A DNA stretch of 15,346 bases from Funneliformis mosseae (GCA_910592005.1 CAJVPP010002313.1:1-15346), one strand, 5' to 3'. Shown: positions 1-11,100, counted from the first letter of the stretch. Notes: generated by a model not told the origin, from the letters alone. Translations and numbers: made by a program.

Positions 1-719
1 GTGTTGATATTTATTTCTTAAATCGATCAAAAGAAATGCATCGCCACTTTGGCGAAAGATTCATAACAAAAAAAAAACATTCTTAAAAAAAAGCTGAAAG
101 AGATTGATAAAGATTAAGATATGATGAACTCTATATTTAAGTTTTGTAATATTACGCCTTTTAAATTACAAGATATTTTCATTTTAAATTTTATATTTGA
201 ATGATGCAATACTTTTGATTGCCACTGTATATCATTTTATTATTAAAAATTTTTTCTAGAATAGTTTAATAAATTTTTTTAAGGTATTCATTGACTTAAA
301 ATATTTAATATCATCTTTTTGTTTAAGTTATTTATAGAAATAGTCATATTATATACATTTAAAGAATAGGATTATCATATAAAATAACTAAAAACTTCTT
401 ATATATACAGAACTTAAAGGATGCATTTAGCATCTAAATCCTAAGCTTAAGATCAGAATATTATGTGCATTTAAAGAAAGTATGTATTTATAAAGAATTC
501 ATTTAGAGAGGTTTGACTATATTATATATTTCTAAATAAAATATAAAATATAAAATTTTTTTAATTTATAAATTTAACTTTAATTTTTTAATTTTATTAA
601 ATAAATTTTTAATAATTAAAAAAAAATTTATTATTATTATATTTGTTATATACAATAATTTTATTTATTAATTTTATATTATAATAAAAAAATTTTTATT
701 AAATATTAATTCTTAACTT
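1..719. other. AT-rich spacer downstream of COG7
   Basis: No coding exon is supported here. The stretch is AT-rich with many short A and T runs and holds the 3' flank of the COG7 gene, which ends at 720. Two small structures stand out. A GC-rich hairpin lies at 41-55 (TCGCCA, CTT loop, TGGCGA). A second stem lies near 422-436 (GATGC, ATTTA loop, GCATC). At 508-521 the sequence GAGGTTTGACTATA resembles a pogo/Tigger-type transposon end and is listed separately. From 530 to 719 the sequence is almost pure A+T. Confidence 0.6.
508..521. mobile_element. possible relic terminal repeat of a pogo/Tigger-like DNA transposon
   Basis: The sequence GAGGTTTGACTATA differs by one base from GAGGTTTGACTG followed by TA, the 3' terminal form I remember for pogo/Tigger (Tc1/mariner superfamily) elements that insert at TA. 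The bases just inside it (TTCATTTAGA) are compatible with a decayed TTCGTTATA-type subterminal motif. No transposase and no partner end are visible nearby. A 14-base match in AT-rich DNA could be chance. Confidence 0.3.
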
Positions 720-3710
720 TTATAAATTTAACATTTTTATTCCTTTAATACTAGCTATATTAGTTAAAATTTCTCTATCATTTGTATTAATAAATTCTTT
801 ATTTATATTATTTGCATTCTCTTCTTTTACACTTGTTCCTTTATATCTTAACATTCTAAAAATTTGATCTTCATCCATTTCCAATACTTTAACAATTTTA
901 TGTAATTCTCTAATAGGTGGAATATCAAGAGTAGATAAAACATTAGTTAAATAACCTAAATCAGTTAATAATTGTTGTGTGCCATGTGTTGATAGTTGTG
1001 GTATCATGAGAACCTTCTCGCATATTGCATGCATTGTACCACGTGCCAAAGAAGTAATCCATGCATGCGTAATTTCTTCTGTAGAAATTTCTTCATCTTC
1101 AGATTGTAACATAGAACCTTCTTCTTTTATAGTGCTAGATTCACCTACTATTGTAATTGATGTTGTTTCTATTTCCTCAGGATTTCCTTTTTCTTTAACA
1201 GTTGAACCTTTCTTTTTATCTTCTATTAAATCATATATCTCTTTCTCCTGAATAGGTTTTTCATCGCTATAAGGCAATGATTTAATTGAAAATTCTAAGC
1301 TTTTATCATCGGCATAAACTTCAAATTGTTGTGGTAAAGTCAACAAATGTTCCCCAATCCTTGTAATATATTCACTGGGTTGTAAACTAAAAGTTGGTAT
1401 TTGTAAATTAAAGGGTGAAGTTTGAACTTTTTCAACAACGCTATTCCAAATTTCCATATTTGGTAAATTGGTAAGATGTCTTGCTATAGGAAAAAATATT
1501 GTATCAAATATATATCTTTGACATGACCTGATAAATATATCTACAGCATTAACTGAAGGCGATAAAATTTGTTTGGTCTCGATATTAGTTAAAAGTTCAT
1601 TCAAATGATAAGAATTTAAAGGAGATTGACGAAGAAGTAGTAGTGATGACTGTGTTCCTGTGAAAGTAGATCTTTTAATTTGGCCTTCCAGTGAAGATGT
1701 TACAGAGGATCTTCTCTCATACCATTCCAAATCTTCATTAAGAGAATCGTGTACTATTAAATCTTTAACTGTTGCTAAATTATTCTTTACTTTTTCTTCG
1801 AATACACTTAATCGTTCTGAGGTAGTTCTACAAGTTGCTAATAATTTTAATCCAATATGAAAATTCGACCAATCTTCTTGCTGTAATTTATCTTGATCAA
1901 AATCAAAATAATCATTATTTGAATTATCTCCACCCTTATTCACAGCTGATGTTCCAGATAAAACACCTCTCCCACCAAAACTTCCATCCAAACCACTATC
2001 CAATCTAAGCTGGTCAAGAAGTATCTGATACTCTTTTATAAAAGTGGTAAAGAAAAAATTCAATACTTCAATTAATCCAATTCCACCAAATCCATACGTA
2101 AGTGTCATACACCTATTTAATCCAGATTCAGCCATCATAAATATCTCCCCAATAGTCTCAGACATGACTTTTGCTAAATCTAATGATTCGACTTTTCTCT
2201 TCTCTGTGATGGTGTTATTGAGTAGCATAATTAAATAATTTTTTTCGTATTCTGAATAATCATGTTGATACTCGGAAAATGGCTCAAACACTACATTTCC
2301 CCAAGTAATTAAATTCGCTCTAGATAGGGACTTCCCACTAATAGACGCATCTGTCAACGAACTCGCATTATTTCTTTTTCCGCCAACACTTCCATTCGCA
2401 CTTGAACTCATTCCAGAGCTAATTTGTATAGGATTAAACAATACCTTTTCCATTTGTCTTCCAAAATTTTCACTAACAACCCAAGTATCTATAATTTCCG
2501 GAAGACAATCCTCATTATAGAATTCAACCAAACCTGCTAATCTTGCACTCAAAGGAGGCTTTAAAGAATTAAAAATATTTTCAATTAAAGACATTAAAGT
2601 TTCATTTGTATCAGGAAATACATTACCACACCAAGTATGTTCTTGATTGAGTATAATAAATAATTCATCATAAAATTCTTGCAAGAATTCTACAAATTTC
2701 TTTGGAACTTGCAGTTGAAATTTTTGTTGTAGTAGTTTTGGAGTTGTTGGAGATTTAGGCGACGTTGGCGATGTTTCGTTATTAAACGGATCTGATCCAC
2801 CGGTTCCAACAGGATTTTCTGCATTACCAGACACTGAAGGGGGGATATCTGTTAATAAAGCATATTGCCACATTTTCACAAGAGGAGCTTTTCTTGATCC
2901 ATAATAATAGTTACAAAAGTCTTTATTTCTTCCTATTTGACTAAATATTTGATAAAACTTATGACATACGCCAATATCATGTTGATTTAACGCATTGACT
3001 AACTGCGGGCTAACCGTTGCCTCTAATTGATTTTGTAATTCCGTTAATAATTTTCTTCTTTCCTCATATTCTGGTGTATTTTGAAAGATAACTAAACTTT
3101 TTTCAGCTTCCATTAATCTAACACTAGCTTTTTGATAATCTTGTGAAGCAAAGATATTACTTGCCTCCTGTTCTAAATTACTCCAATTTTCAGCCTCTTT
3201 CAAAACATTTCTAGATGCTTCCATTCTCGTCTTAACTAGATCCAAATACTTCAGTCTATCTAAAGCTTTTCCTGTATCTTCTTCCACATTATTCAATTGT
3301 GATTTCACTAAGGAAACTCCAGATTTTAATTTTGTAGCATCATCTTGCATAACTTGTAAATCTGTAATAATTCTTGGCATAGATTTAGTGATATCTTCAA
3401 CGGTTCTTTCTAATCTATTCGAAACTTCTTGATTCAAAAATTGAAGTTTTTCTACAAGAGTTGAAGTATGTTTTTCTAGTTCTAATAATTCTGATTCTCG
3501 AGATTTTACTATAGAATTAGAACTAGAGGAGGTAGCAACGGACAATGCTTCATTAATCCATGATTTGACGTTAAATTCTTTTGTTAAAAATCCCGAAAAA
3601 TCTATAGATTTCCCGAAGGTGGTTGATGCTGTTGTTAAAACTTGTGACGGAGATTCCGATCTTCCTATAGTTGCTTCTGTTATTGAGGAAGCAGATAGTT
3701 GAGAATCCAT
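720..3710 (-). CDS. COG7: conserved oligomeric Golgi complex subunit 7 (COG7), intronless
   Basis: COG7 is a lobe B subunit of the COG complex, a CATCHR-family tether for retrograde vesicles at the Golgi that keeps glycosylation enzymes in place. The 996-residue frame is unbroken. The family N-terminus is clear at residues 36-55 (IDFSGFLTKEFNVKSWINEA), matching the start of animal COG7. It is followed by a heptad-rich helical region (about 70-240), and at the C-terminus by a conserved block from residue 882 (HAWITSLARGTMHAICE). The protein is about 225 residues longer than human COG7 (770 aa). The extra length is a 35-residue Ser/Thr-rich N-terminus and low-complexity insertions: an SP/TP cluster near 313-325, Ser/Gly/Asn-rich loops near 440-475 and 575-615, and an acidic linker near 815-880. 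The start is well placed because an in-frame TAG directly precedes the ATG. It is transcribed divergently from RAC1. Having no intron is odd beside intron-rich neighbours. Confidence 0.93.
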   Translation of the reverse strand: MDSQLSASSITEATIGRSESPSQVLTTASTTFGKSIDFSGFLTKEFNVKSWINEALSVATSSSSNSIVKSRESELLELEKHTSTLVEKLQFLNQEVSNRLERTVEDITKSMPRIITDLQVMQDDATKLKSGVSLVKSQLNNVEEDTGKALDRLKYLDLVKTRMEASRNVLKEAENWSNLEQEASNIFASQDYQKASVRLMEAEKSLVIFQNTPEYEERRKLLTELQNQLEATVSPQLVNALNQHDIGVCHKFYQIFSQIGRNKDFCNYYYGSRKAPLVKMWQYALLTDIPPSVSGNAENPVGTGGSDPFNNETSPTSPKSPTTPKLLQQKFQLQVPKKFVEFLQEFYDELFIILNQEHTWCGNVFPDTNETLMSLIENIFNSLKPPLSARLAGLVEFYNEDCLPEIIDTWVVSENFGRQMEKVLFNPIQISSGMSSSANGSVGGKRNNASSLTDASISGKSLSRANLITWGNVVFEPFSEYQHDYSEYEKNYLIMLLNNTITEKRKVESLDLAKVMSETIGEIFMMAESGLNRCMTLTYGFGGIGLIEVLNFFFTTFIKEYQILLDQLRLDSGLDGSFGGRGVLSGTSAVNKGGDNSNNDYFDFDQDKLQQEDWSNFHIGLKLLATCRTTSERLSVFEEKVKNNLATVKDLIVHDSLNEDLEWYERRSSVTSSLEGQIKRSTFTGTQSSLLLLRQSPLNSYHLNELLTNIETKQILSPSVNAVDIFIRSCQRYIFDTIFFPIARHLTNLPNMEIWNSVVEKVQTSPFNLQIPTFSLQPSEYITRIGEHLLTLPQQFEVYADDKSLEFSIKSLPYSDEKPIQEKEIYDLIEDKKKGSTVKEKGNPEEIETTSITIVGESSTIKEEGSMLQSEDEEISTEEITHAWITSLARGTMHAICEKVLMIPQLSTHGTQQLLTDLGYLTNVLSTLDIPPIRELHKIVKVLEMDEDQIFRMLRYKGTSVKEENANNINKEFINTNDREILTNIASIKGIKMLNL

Positions 3711-4318
3711 CTAATATATGAAACTTAAAAAAAGGGTTGATTAAAACTTGGGAACGGTTTCAGAAAAGGGACCAATCACGTATCGACTCAAATTTCGAGC
3801 GGAACCATAGTTGTCTCCGGACTAATTATGTGACGATCACTGGTTGACTGATTGAAAGTGAATGAAATCTACCGCAGCATTGAATATTTCGTAACACGGA
3901 GAAGAACCAGTACAGTTGGAAAGGTTGGTTGTTACTCAACAGTTCCACAATAAATAATTAAAGATCGGTTGTTAATTGATTGATCTGCTGTGGTGGAAAT
4001 TAACTGATTAATATAAAAAGGTTTTTATTTACATCGACGTTTTACAGTCTCCGAAGGGTATCACTTTTTTATATCTGAGACAAATTCATTTTACAGCAAA
4101 ATCTTTCAGTGTCTTCGTTTCATTACGTTTCGTTCTCATAGAAACCAACCAACCATTCTTTCCTTCTTTATTAAAAATTACAAAGGATACTAAGTCTTAT
4201 TAGCAATTTTTTTAATAAAAATTTTTAATATTAATATTTATTCTCTTCTAATCTTCCTTTTTTTTTTTTTTCCTTTTGCCTAAAACCAACAATAAACAAT
4301 CTTTTTTTTTAATTTACG
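3711..4318. promoter_or_regulatory. divergent promoter region between COG7 and RAC1
   Basis: This 608-bp gap separates the start codons of two divergently transcribed genes, so both promoters and 5' leaders must lie in it. Its COG7-proximal half (3730-3960) is visibly richer in G+C than the other spacers. It holds a CCAAT pentamer at 3772-3776, about 60 bp upstream of the COG7 start. The RAC1-proximal part carries a long pyrimidine-rich tract (about 4240-4310, including a run of T from 4259) directly before the ATG, a common feature of well-expressed fungal genes. No clear TATA element can be singled out in this base composition. Confidence 0.55.
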
Positions 4319-5258
<940 letters not shown>

Positions 5259-5735
5259 AAGAAAATATATACATACAATTAACATATATAATATATGTAT
5301 ATTATAATCATTTCTTCGGCACAAATAAGTGTTCATTTATTTTTTTTATTCATTAACATGTCATATTAGTAAATAGTTCTTGAAATGTTTAATTATTTTA
5401 AATAATAATAATAATAATAATAATAATTAAAAGAAAAAAGAAAAAAGGACCATGGATTTACGATTTTTTTTTTTTTTTCTTTTTTTTTTTTTTTTAAAAA
5501 AAAAATAAAATAAAATAAAATAAAGCGAAAAGAAAAAAAAAGAGATCATATTACAAGGTCTTAAGAATACGATAAATATCATATCTTAACACGTATTTAT
5601 TATCTTTGAAATAAATATATAAAATGGAAATTGTTATATCGAATAAGAAATTGGACCGAGTTGTTCGTTCTACATTTTTTAAAAAAACTTTAAAATCTTC
5701 AAATATTTTAAAATTTCTTTCATTTAACCAATCAT
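5259..5735. repeat. 3' flank of RAC1 with simple repeats
   Basis: No gene is visible. The stretch holds the RAC1 3' untranslated region and several simple repeats: (AAT)9 at 5401-5427, a purine tract at 5430-5450, a T16/A10 palindrome at 5480-5505, and (TAAAA)n at 5506-5524. The last 200 bases lead into the tRNA gene without any recognisable element. Confidence 0.8.
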
Positions 5736-5817
5736 GGGGAGATGGCCGAGCGGTCTAAGGCGCCACGTTAAGGCCGTGGTCTCGTAAGAGGCGTGGGTTC
5801 GAATCCCACTCTCCTCA
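5736..5817 (+). tRNA. tRNA-Leu (anticodon AAG)
   Basis: This is an 82-nt class II tRNA with a long variable arm. The acceptor stem GGGGAGA (5736-5742) pairs with TCTCCTC (5810-5816), with one G-U pair, and the discriminator is A at 5817. The D arm is GCC/GGC. The anticodon stem CCACG/CGTGG (5763-5767, 5775-5779) encloses the loop TTAAGGC with anticodon AAG at 5770-5772, reading CTT and, with inosine, CTC. The variable arm is CTC-GTAA-GAG. The T arm is GTGGG-TTCGAAT-CCCAC, which also supplies the pol III B box. There is no intron, and CCA is not encoded, as expected in eukaryotes. Confidence 0.97.
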
Positions 5818-5831
5818 TAAAATATTAATTC

Positions 5832-5848
5832 TTTTTTTTTTTTTTTTT
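5832..5848 (+). terminator. RNA polymerase III terminator for tRNA-Leu
   Basis: An uninterrupted run of 17 T starts 14 nt after the tRNA discriminator base. Four or more T on the coding strand are enough to stop pol III, so this is the likely terminator. Confidence 0.8.
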
Positions 5849-6048
5849 CCTTTTTTTGATTATGCTACGTTGTTACATTTATCACAGATCGATGAGCAAA
5901 AAGTATTTATTATATTGTATATTTATAAGAATTCTTTAAATTATATTTTTTGGCAACTTTTTTTATCAGTAGTTACAAGCCTTTTTTTATATAAGCAATT
6001 ATTGTATAGCATAGGTATCATTGGTAGTCGTTTAATTCTGTAGTTTAA

Positions 6049-7388
6049 ATGGGAGGAAATCGGTACGATAAAGACCGAGAGTATTCTAGTGGAGTTGGAA
6101 GTAGTTATCGAAGGTCAAGGCAAGAAGAAAGTGGTGGTAGTACTGGCCCAAGCGAAGTAGGCAGAGATTTTGCAAGTCGTTATGGAGTAAGTTAATAAAA
6201 ATAGTTTAGCTTACAAATATTAAAAATTTAATAAGTAAGTTTATTTGTTTGTAACTTTATAGGGTTTATTCTCGGAAAAAGACTGGAAATGTCCCATGTA
6301 AGCCTACTTTAGTTGATATATAACTTTTCTCTTTTAAATTCTAATTTAACATTATAAATATTCTTAAAAAACTTTTTTTTTTTTTAGTTGTTCAAATATC
6401 AATTGGGCACGACGTCCAGAATGTAATCAATGTAAAACACCAAAACCAGGTTTAGAAGCTTCTGTAGGGTCAAGAGAAGGACGTGGTGGTGGATTCATGG
6501 AACGTGATGAGGTAGTCGAATATCGTAAATCGAGAGATGCAGAGAAAGATGATGAATGGGATGAATTTGGTAGAAAAAGAAAACGAAAGGACAATTTTTT
6601 AAGGGGTGGAGGTTGTAGTAACAATGATAGCGATAATGATGATTTTAAATCTGAAAAATCGGCTTTGGAAAGTAATAAAAGTGGAGATGAACTAGAAGAG
6701 GAGGAAGGGGATGATGACGATCGGTGAATTATTTTACTATTTATTTGATTTGTTTTTTTTTTAAAAAAAAAAATTATATATATATGTATATAAACGTATA
6801 TGTAAATATACATAACTTTTTTTTTTTAATTTATTAACCAAAATTTTTCACTTAATGTATGTATATATATTAAATAACTTGATATGAAGTTGGGCTACAT
6901 GGGATGATATCATTGGAAATGAAGATTCAAAAGAAGCAAATGATAATAAAGACAATAAAAACAAATCATTATCAACGTATAGTGAACGACAACAACGTTG
7001 GAATAAGCTTTCCCATCGACGTTCATCTCGATCTCGCTCACCATACAAACGAGATCGTTCTTCATCTCGAGATAGGAGATCGCGTAAAAGTAGATCAATT
7101 TCTCGATCAAGTTCAAGAGATAAGAGAAGATCAGGAAACGATGATCGATATAAATCTAGATCTAGGTCAAATGGTAGAGGTAGGCATAAAAATAGAAATA
7201 GAGACAGAGACAGAGACAGAGACAGAGATAGAGATAGAGATAGAGAAGGAGATAGAGATAGAGAAAGAAGGAAAACGTATCGTAGTCGATCTAGATCTCT
7301 TTCTAGGGGTAGGAAAAGGTCTAGTTATTATCGAAGCAGATCACGCTCAAGGAGTCGTGGTAACAGATATGGAAGTAGATCTTATTAA
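6049..7388 (+). CDS. ZRANB2-like splicing factor: RanBP2 zinc finger plus SR/RD domain, four exons
   Basis: This is likely a nuclear RNA-binding regulator of splicing. Exons are 6049-6186, 6263-6297, 6388-6723 and 6890-7388 (1008 nt, 335 aa). The RanBP2-type zinc finger (about residues 54-76) has the pattern W-x-C-x2-C-x3-N-x6-C-x2-C and keeps the RNA-contact core NINWARRPECNQC. It best matches the second finger of animal ZRANB2, and the match continues after the finger (GGGFMERDEVVEY, then DEFGRKRKR, a probable nuclear signal). An acidic stretch closes exon 3. Exon 4 opens with WATWDDIIG and then encodes many RS and RD pairs, ending GSRSY. Animal ZRANB2 has two fingers and this protein has one. 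The start ATG has an upstream TAG nearby and gives a Gly/Ser/Arg-rich leader. The exon 3/4 junction (CG joined to T) restores frame exactly into the SR domain. I leave the symbol blank because orthology to ZRANB2 is likely but not proven. Confidence 0.88.
6724..6889 (+). other. intron 3 of the ZRANB2-like gene, with in-frame stop and T10A11 palindrome
   Basis: The donor is GTGAAT and the acceptor is ATGAAG. Read through from exon 3, the second codon is TGA (6725-6727), so a retained intron would yield a 170-aa protein with the zinc finger and acidic part but no SR domain. The intron holds a T10/A11 palindrome (6753-6773) and AT dinucleotide runs. It is longer (166 bp) than the gene's other introns (76 and 90 bp). 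Confidence 0.8.
7201..7266 (+). repeat. in-frame hexanucleotide repeat (GAGAYA)n coding RD dipeptides
   Basis: Eleven consecutive hexamers: four GAGACA, three GAGATA, one GAGAAG, two GAGATA, one GAGAAA. They are in frame with the SR domain and encode alternating Arg-Asp with one Glu-Gly step. The six-base unit keeps frame with any copy-number change, so the RD tract length may vary between strains. Confidence 0.9.
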
Positions 7389-8127
7389 AGATTCAAGTAT
7401 CATTTTTTATTTTTTTGGCCTTAAAAATGAACGATTTTAATGAATTTTAACAATAATAGAAAGATATTTTATTTATGTTTCTTGACTTTGAACAATGATG
7501 ACATTAATTTGAGTTATTATTATGTTTTCTTGAACCAACTTTTTTAACGTAAATAAAAAGATTATATATATAGTAGCAATTAATAGTGTTAAACAATCAT
7601 TAAATTTTCATCGGGTGAAAAGTTTGAAGATTAACACACACAGAACAAGGGATGATGATTTGTTGTGGCACTCTAAGATGAATTTTATATGATAAACAAA
7701 ATTTTTTTGTGAAAGTCTAAAATATGTGCTTTTAATAAAATTATGAATGGAAAAAATAAATTGCACAAATTTTGTGTAAAAAATTTTATACGATTAATAA
7801 ATACCTTACGGCAATTGAGCTATAATTGAATGTCCATCCTTTTTCAAATATAGCTTCCTCTATATTTAATTTAAAATCCTATTGATTTACTTACATTAGA
7901 AACGGCATTTGACTTATAAATTATCAATTCTATGCCATTTTTATAACGAAAATATTTTTTACGATAACTCATTATGACGGTGGATATCGATTAATTCATG
8001 TAGATAATTAAGACAATAATATTACAATAGTCGAGTATTTTAAAATTTTTACATTATCTTGTTTCTATGCATACGGTTACATGTTTATTATCAATCCTTT
8101 CTTACATTTTGCAATCATAAATCACTC
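7389..8127. other. convergent 3' intergenic region
   Basis: This lies between the stop codons of the ZRANB2-like gene and the DUF2009 gene, which converge. It should hold both 3' untranslated regions. An AATAAA hexamer at 7552-7557 is a candidate polyadenylation signal for the plus-strand gene. No coding frame, RNA gene or clear repeat could be supported in the rest. Confidence 0.65.
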
Positions 8128-11100
8128 TTAAAATCCATCACCATCAAATCCAACAAATCCCTAAAAAATTTGATATATAAATAAAATATTAAATAAAATA
8201 TACCGGAATATATTTTTTTTATAGAAATTGGTAATACATACTGTTAACAAAAACACTGGGAAATAAGCCTTTTTTTCTATTAGTGAGCACCAATTCCATG
8301 CACTTGTTAATCGTCCATCAATACAGCTACCAGCGTCAAAAAAATTATCGGCTCCACTTCCATCAAAAGCATACCGGAAGAAATCTGTAAATATACTTTT
8401 CTTTAACTCCTCGACGTTTCCAAAACTCTTTTCAATATAATTACGTAATCCACTATTTTTCGCGATTACAGGTGCTATATTATCTATGCATATTAATATT
8501 GGGTTCAAAATCCGGGATACTTGATTGTACTACGATAAAAAAAACAAATTAGTTTAAAGAAATAAAATCACATGAAAAGAAAAAAACATACTTTATCGAT
8601 GAACATTAATGCATTTGGAACATTTTTATCTCCCAAATGAATAACTGAACTCCCAACCCAATATCCAGCTTTTTGTTGGGCACGATGTAAAATAGAATGC
8701 ATGACTTTTGAGACCGCTGGACACATTTGTACTCTGTTCAAGCCTTGCCCAGTATCTCTCAGTCTATATTGATTATCTTCCGATAATAAGTCTTTATCAG
8801 CAAGTGACCACAACTTAAACATTTCATGCTGAATTTCGCGCCAAAGTTGTAGCGTTTGATTACTATATTTTAATTTTTTTTTTTTTTTAAAAAAAAAAAA
8901 TTTATACATATATATATGATTAATAAACTTGTTGCCATTATCTTGTCATTTGTTCTTTAAACTTACGCATAACAATATTGCGTTTCGTGACTGTGAGATA
9001 AACGTGCGCCATTACGTCCTGAGATAATAGCAAGAGAATATCCTTGTTCAATTTTATTGGGGCTAAAGTTCGTTTGCAAAAATTGCAACATACGGTCACA
9101 GCAATCACTGTGAAAAGGAAAAAGAAATAATTAATATTGCTTTGAAAAAAATAGACATAAATTAAATAATATATACCGATTTGCTCTCAAATACGCATGA
9201 TTATCTCCAATGCTGTATAAACATTGTCTAATTTCCTCCTGTGCCAATTTATTATTTTTGTATTTGCGACTTATAACTTCAATAGCCCTCTCTTTCGCTC
9301 GAATTTCTTGATTGATTTGCGATCGTGACTTTCCTCCTGCTATAATTTCCTTGGTTGCATCCATTATTAAATCGTGATGTAGTACATTAAGTCCATCACG
9401 CTCTTCGAGGAAATTGTAGACTGTCTTTATTGGAATTATTAAGCTAAAATCAAGCATGTCTTTAACTTCAGGAATGACAGAATCCTAAATAAATTCATTA
9501 AAGTAAATTAATTTCACCAGATACATAGAATTAATAATGGTCTTTATTCTTACCATTAACATATACATTAATTTGCCATATGCATCCCTCATTTTTTCCG
9601 GATTCATAATTTTATGCCTTCTTCCTATTTCAAATATTTTTTGGAAAAATTCTTCATTCTCTTCAAAAGACTTATTAACGATGAGTTCTTGACCCCTTTT
9701 GTAATCACTAAATATGACCAAAAGAGCATGAGTTATAATAATTAAACGGGAACTTATTTGTTAATAAGCATGTAATACCTTGCAACCTAAAAAGATATGA
9801 ACCCGAAAATAAAATTAGTTAAATTTTTATTTGTTTTAGAAAATTAACCGAAGCAAACTTACCACCAATCCAGATAAGATGGAACATAAATCCTTGATCT
9901 GATGTACTATACGACGCGCTTTACTTGAATATGTTATGATATCAATCTTATCCGTGTATTCTATTTCAATAATGAGTTTAAATTAGTTGAAGGTTCAATT
10001 AAAGAAAACTCCATGGTATATAAGTAATAATCAAACCTGAAACGTTAAGAGCAGCTTCTAATCTGAAAAATGTAGTTATCACCTGTAAGATAGATGAATA
10101 AAACACAATACATATAATAACAATAATGATAATTACAATCTTAAAAGCTTGCGCTCCTCCATAGTAAGACGAAGTGGAATGTATCTTGCACGCTCTTCAA
10201 TCCAATCCCCAAAACTCGTACTCCCACTTGAAATGATATTAGTAGATTTGGGTCCATCTATCTGCTCATCCTCTTCGGGAGTTGATTCCTAATATAAACA
10301 AAACAATAAGTTCAAAATATTATTCAAAGTTTTAAATATTAATGTGTAATAATCATTCATACTACCTCTATGTCCATGTCACCATTAGAAGTGTTTGTCG
10401 CAGCAGCAACGGTTCCATTCATTTTCACATTTTTTTTCAGAGTTTTGCATGTATGGATCCGTCGACTTCCGGTACGATGAATCATGGAGAAACATACTTC
10501 ACAAAAATCTTCATTGCATTGTTCGCAAAAGAACGAGGCTTCCTTAATATCGATTCAACCATAATTTAAAAAATTTGTGAGTATATAAACTTCTGGATAA
10601 CGAATAGATATATATAATTACCTGATCCCGACATTCAACACATAACCCTTCAGGTACTGGTGCTGAAGCTGATTCTTGATCCGGTTCTTGGTCAATGTCA
10701 GTCATTTGTTCGTCTTCAAGTTCACTTTCTCCATCTTCATGCTGTAAAATTTCATCCATACGTTGTTTTCGTTTTAATGTAGGTGACAAAGGCTCTTTTA
10801 CTTCAATTATTTTTTGTTCATGGGAAGGTGCAACTCCTGTCATTAATACTTCCTCAGAATTTGTGTCATCGTCTTCAGAATCTTCTTGGGGGCTGTTAGG
10901 TGAAATCCATTTATCGAGTTGTTTCTCAGCTTCTCTTTCCTCTTGATTTTCAACAATATTTCCAATGTCTTGGTTTTCCGCATTGTCGCCAGTACCATTG
11001 GACTCGTCCATGTGAGCTAATGTTGATGACGCTGCGGTCGAAATTGTAGAAGAGGCACTAATGGACGTTGAACAAGGTGCAACGTTAGGAGAGTCTTCAT

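Noticed and set aside
979..2238. Plus-strand open frames inside COG7 (979-1251, 1660-1860, 2044-2238)
   Set aside because: These are antisense shadows of a long conserved coding frame, with no splice signals or recognisable motif.
6427..6813. Open frame of 128 codons on the minus strand opposite the ZRANB2-like exon 3
   Set aside because: It is the complement of an acidic coding exon plus homopolymers, giving poly-Ser and Tyr/Ile runs with no domain. The plus strand has a conserved zinc finger and splice sites.
6904..7440. 178-codon plus-strand frame with long Glu/Ile/Thr repeats
   Set aside because: It is an alternative frame of the SR-coding exon. The repeats come from the GAGAYA hexamers read out of frame, while the chosen frame gives a typical RS/RD tail joined in phase to exon 3.
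7800..8000. Possible broken exon downstream of the DUF2009 gene (splice-like TACCTTACGG on the plus strand)
   Set aside because: No open frame with protein-like sequence connects to it on either strand, and the DUF2009 product already ends cleanly at 8128.
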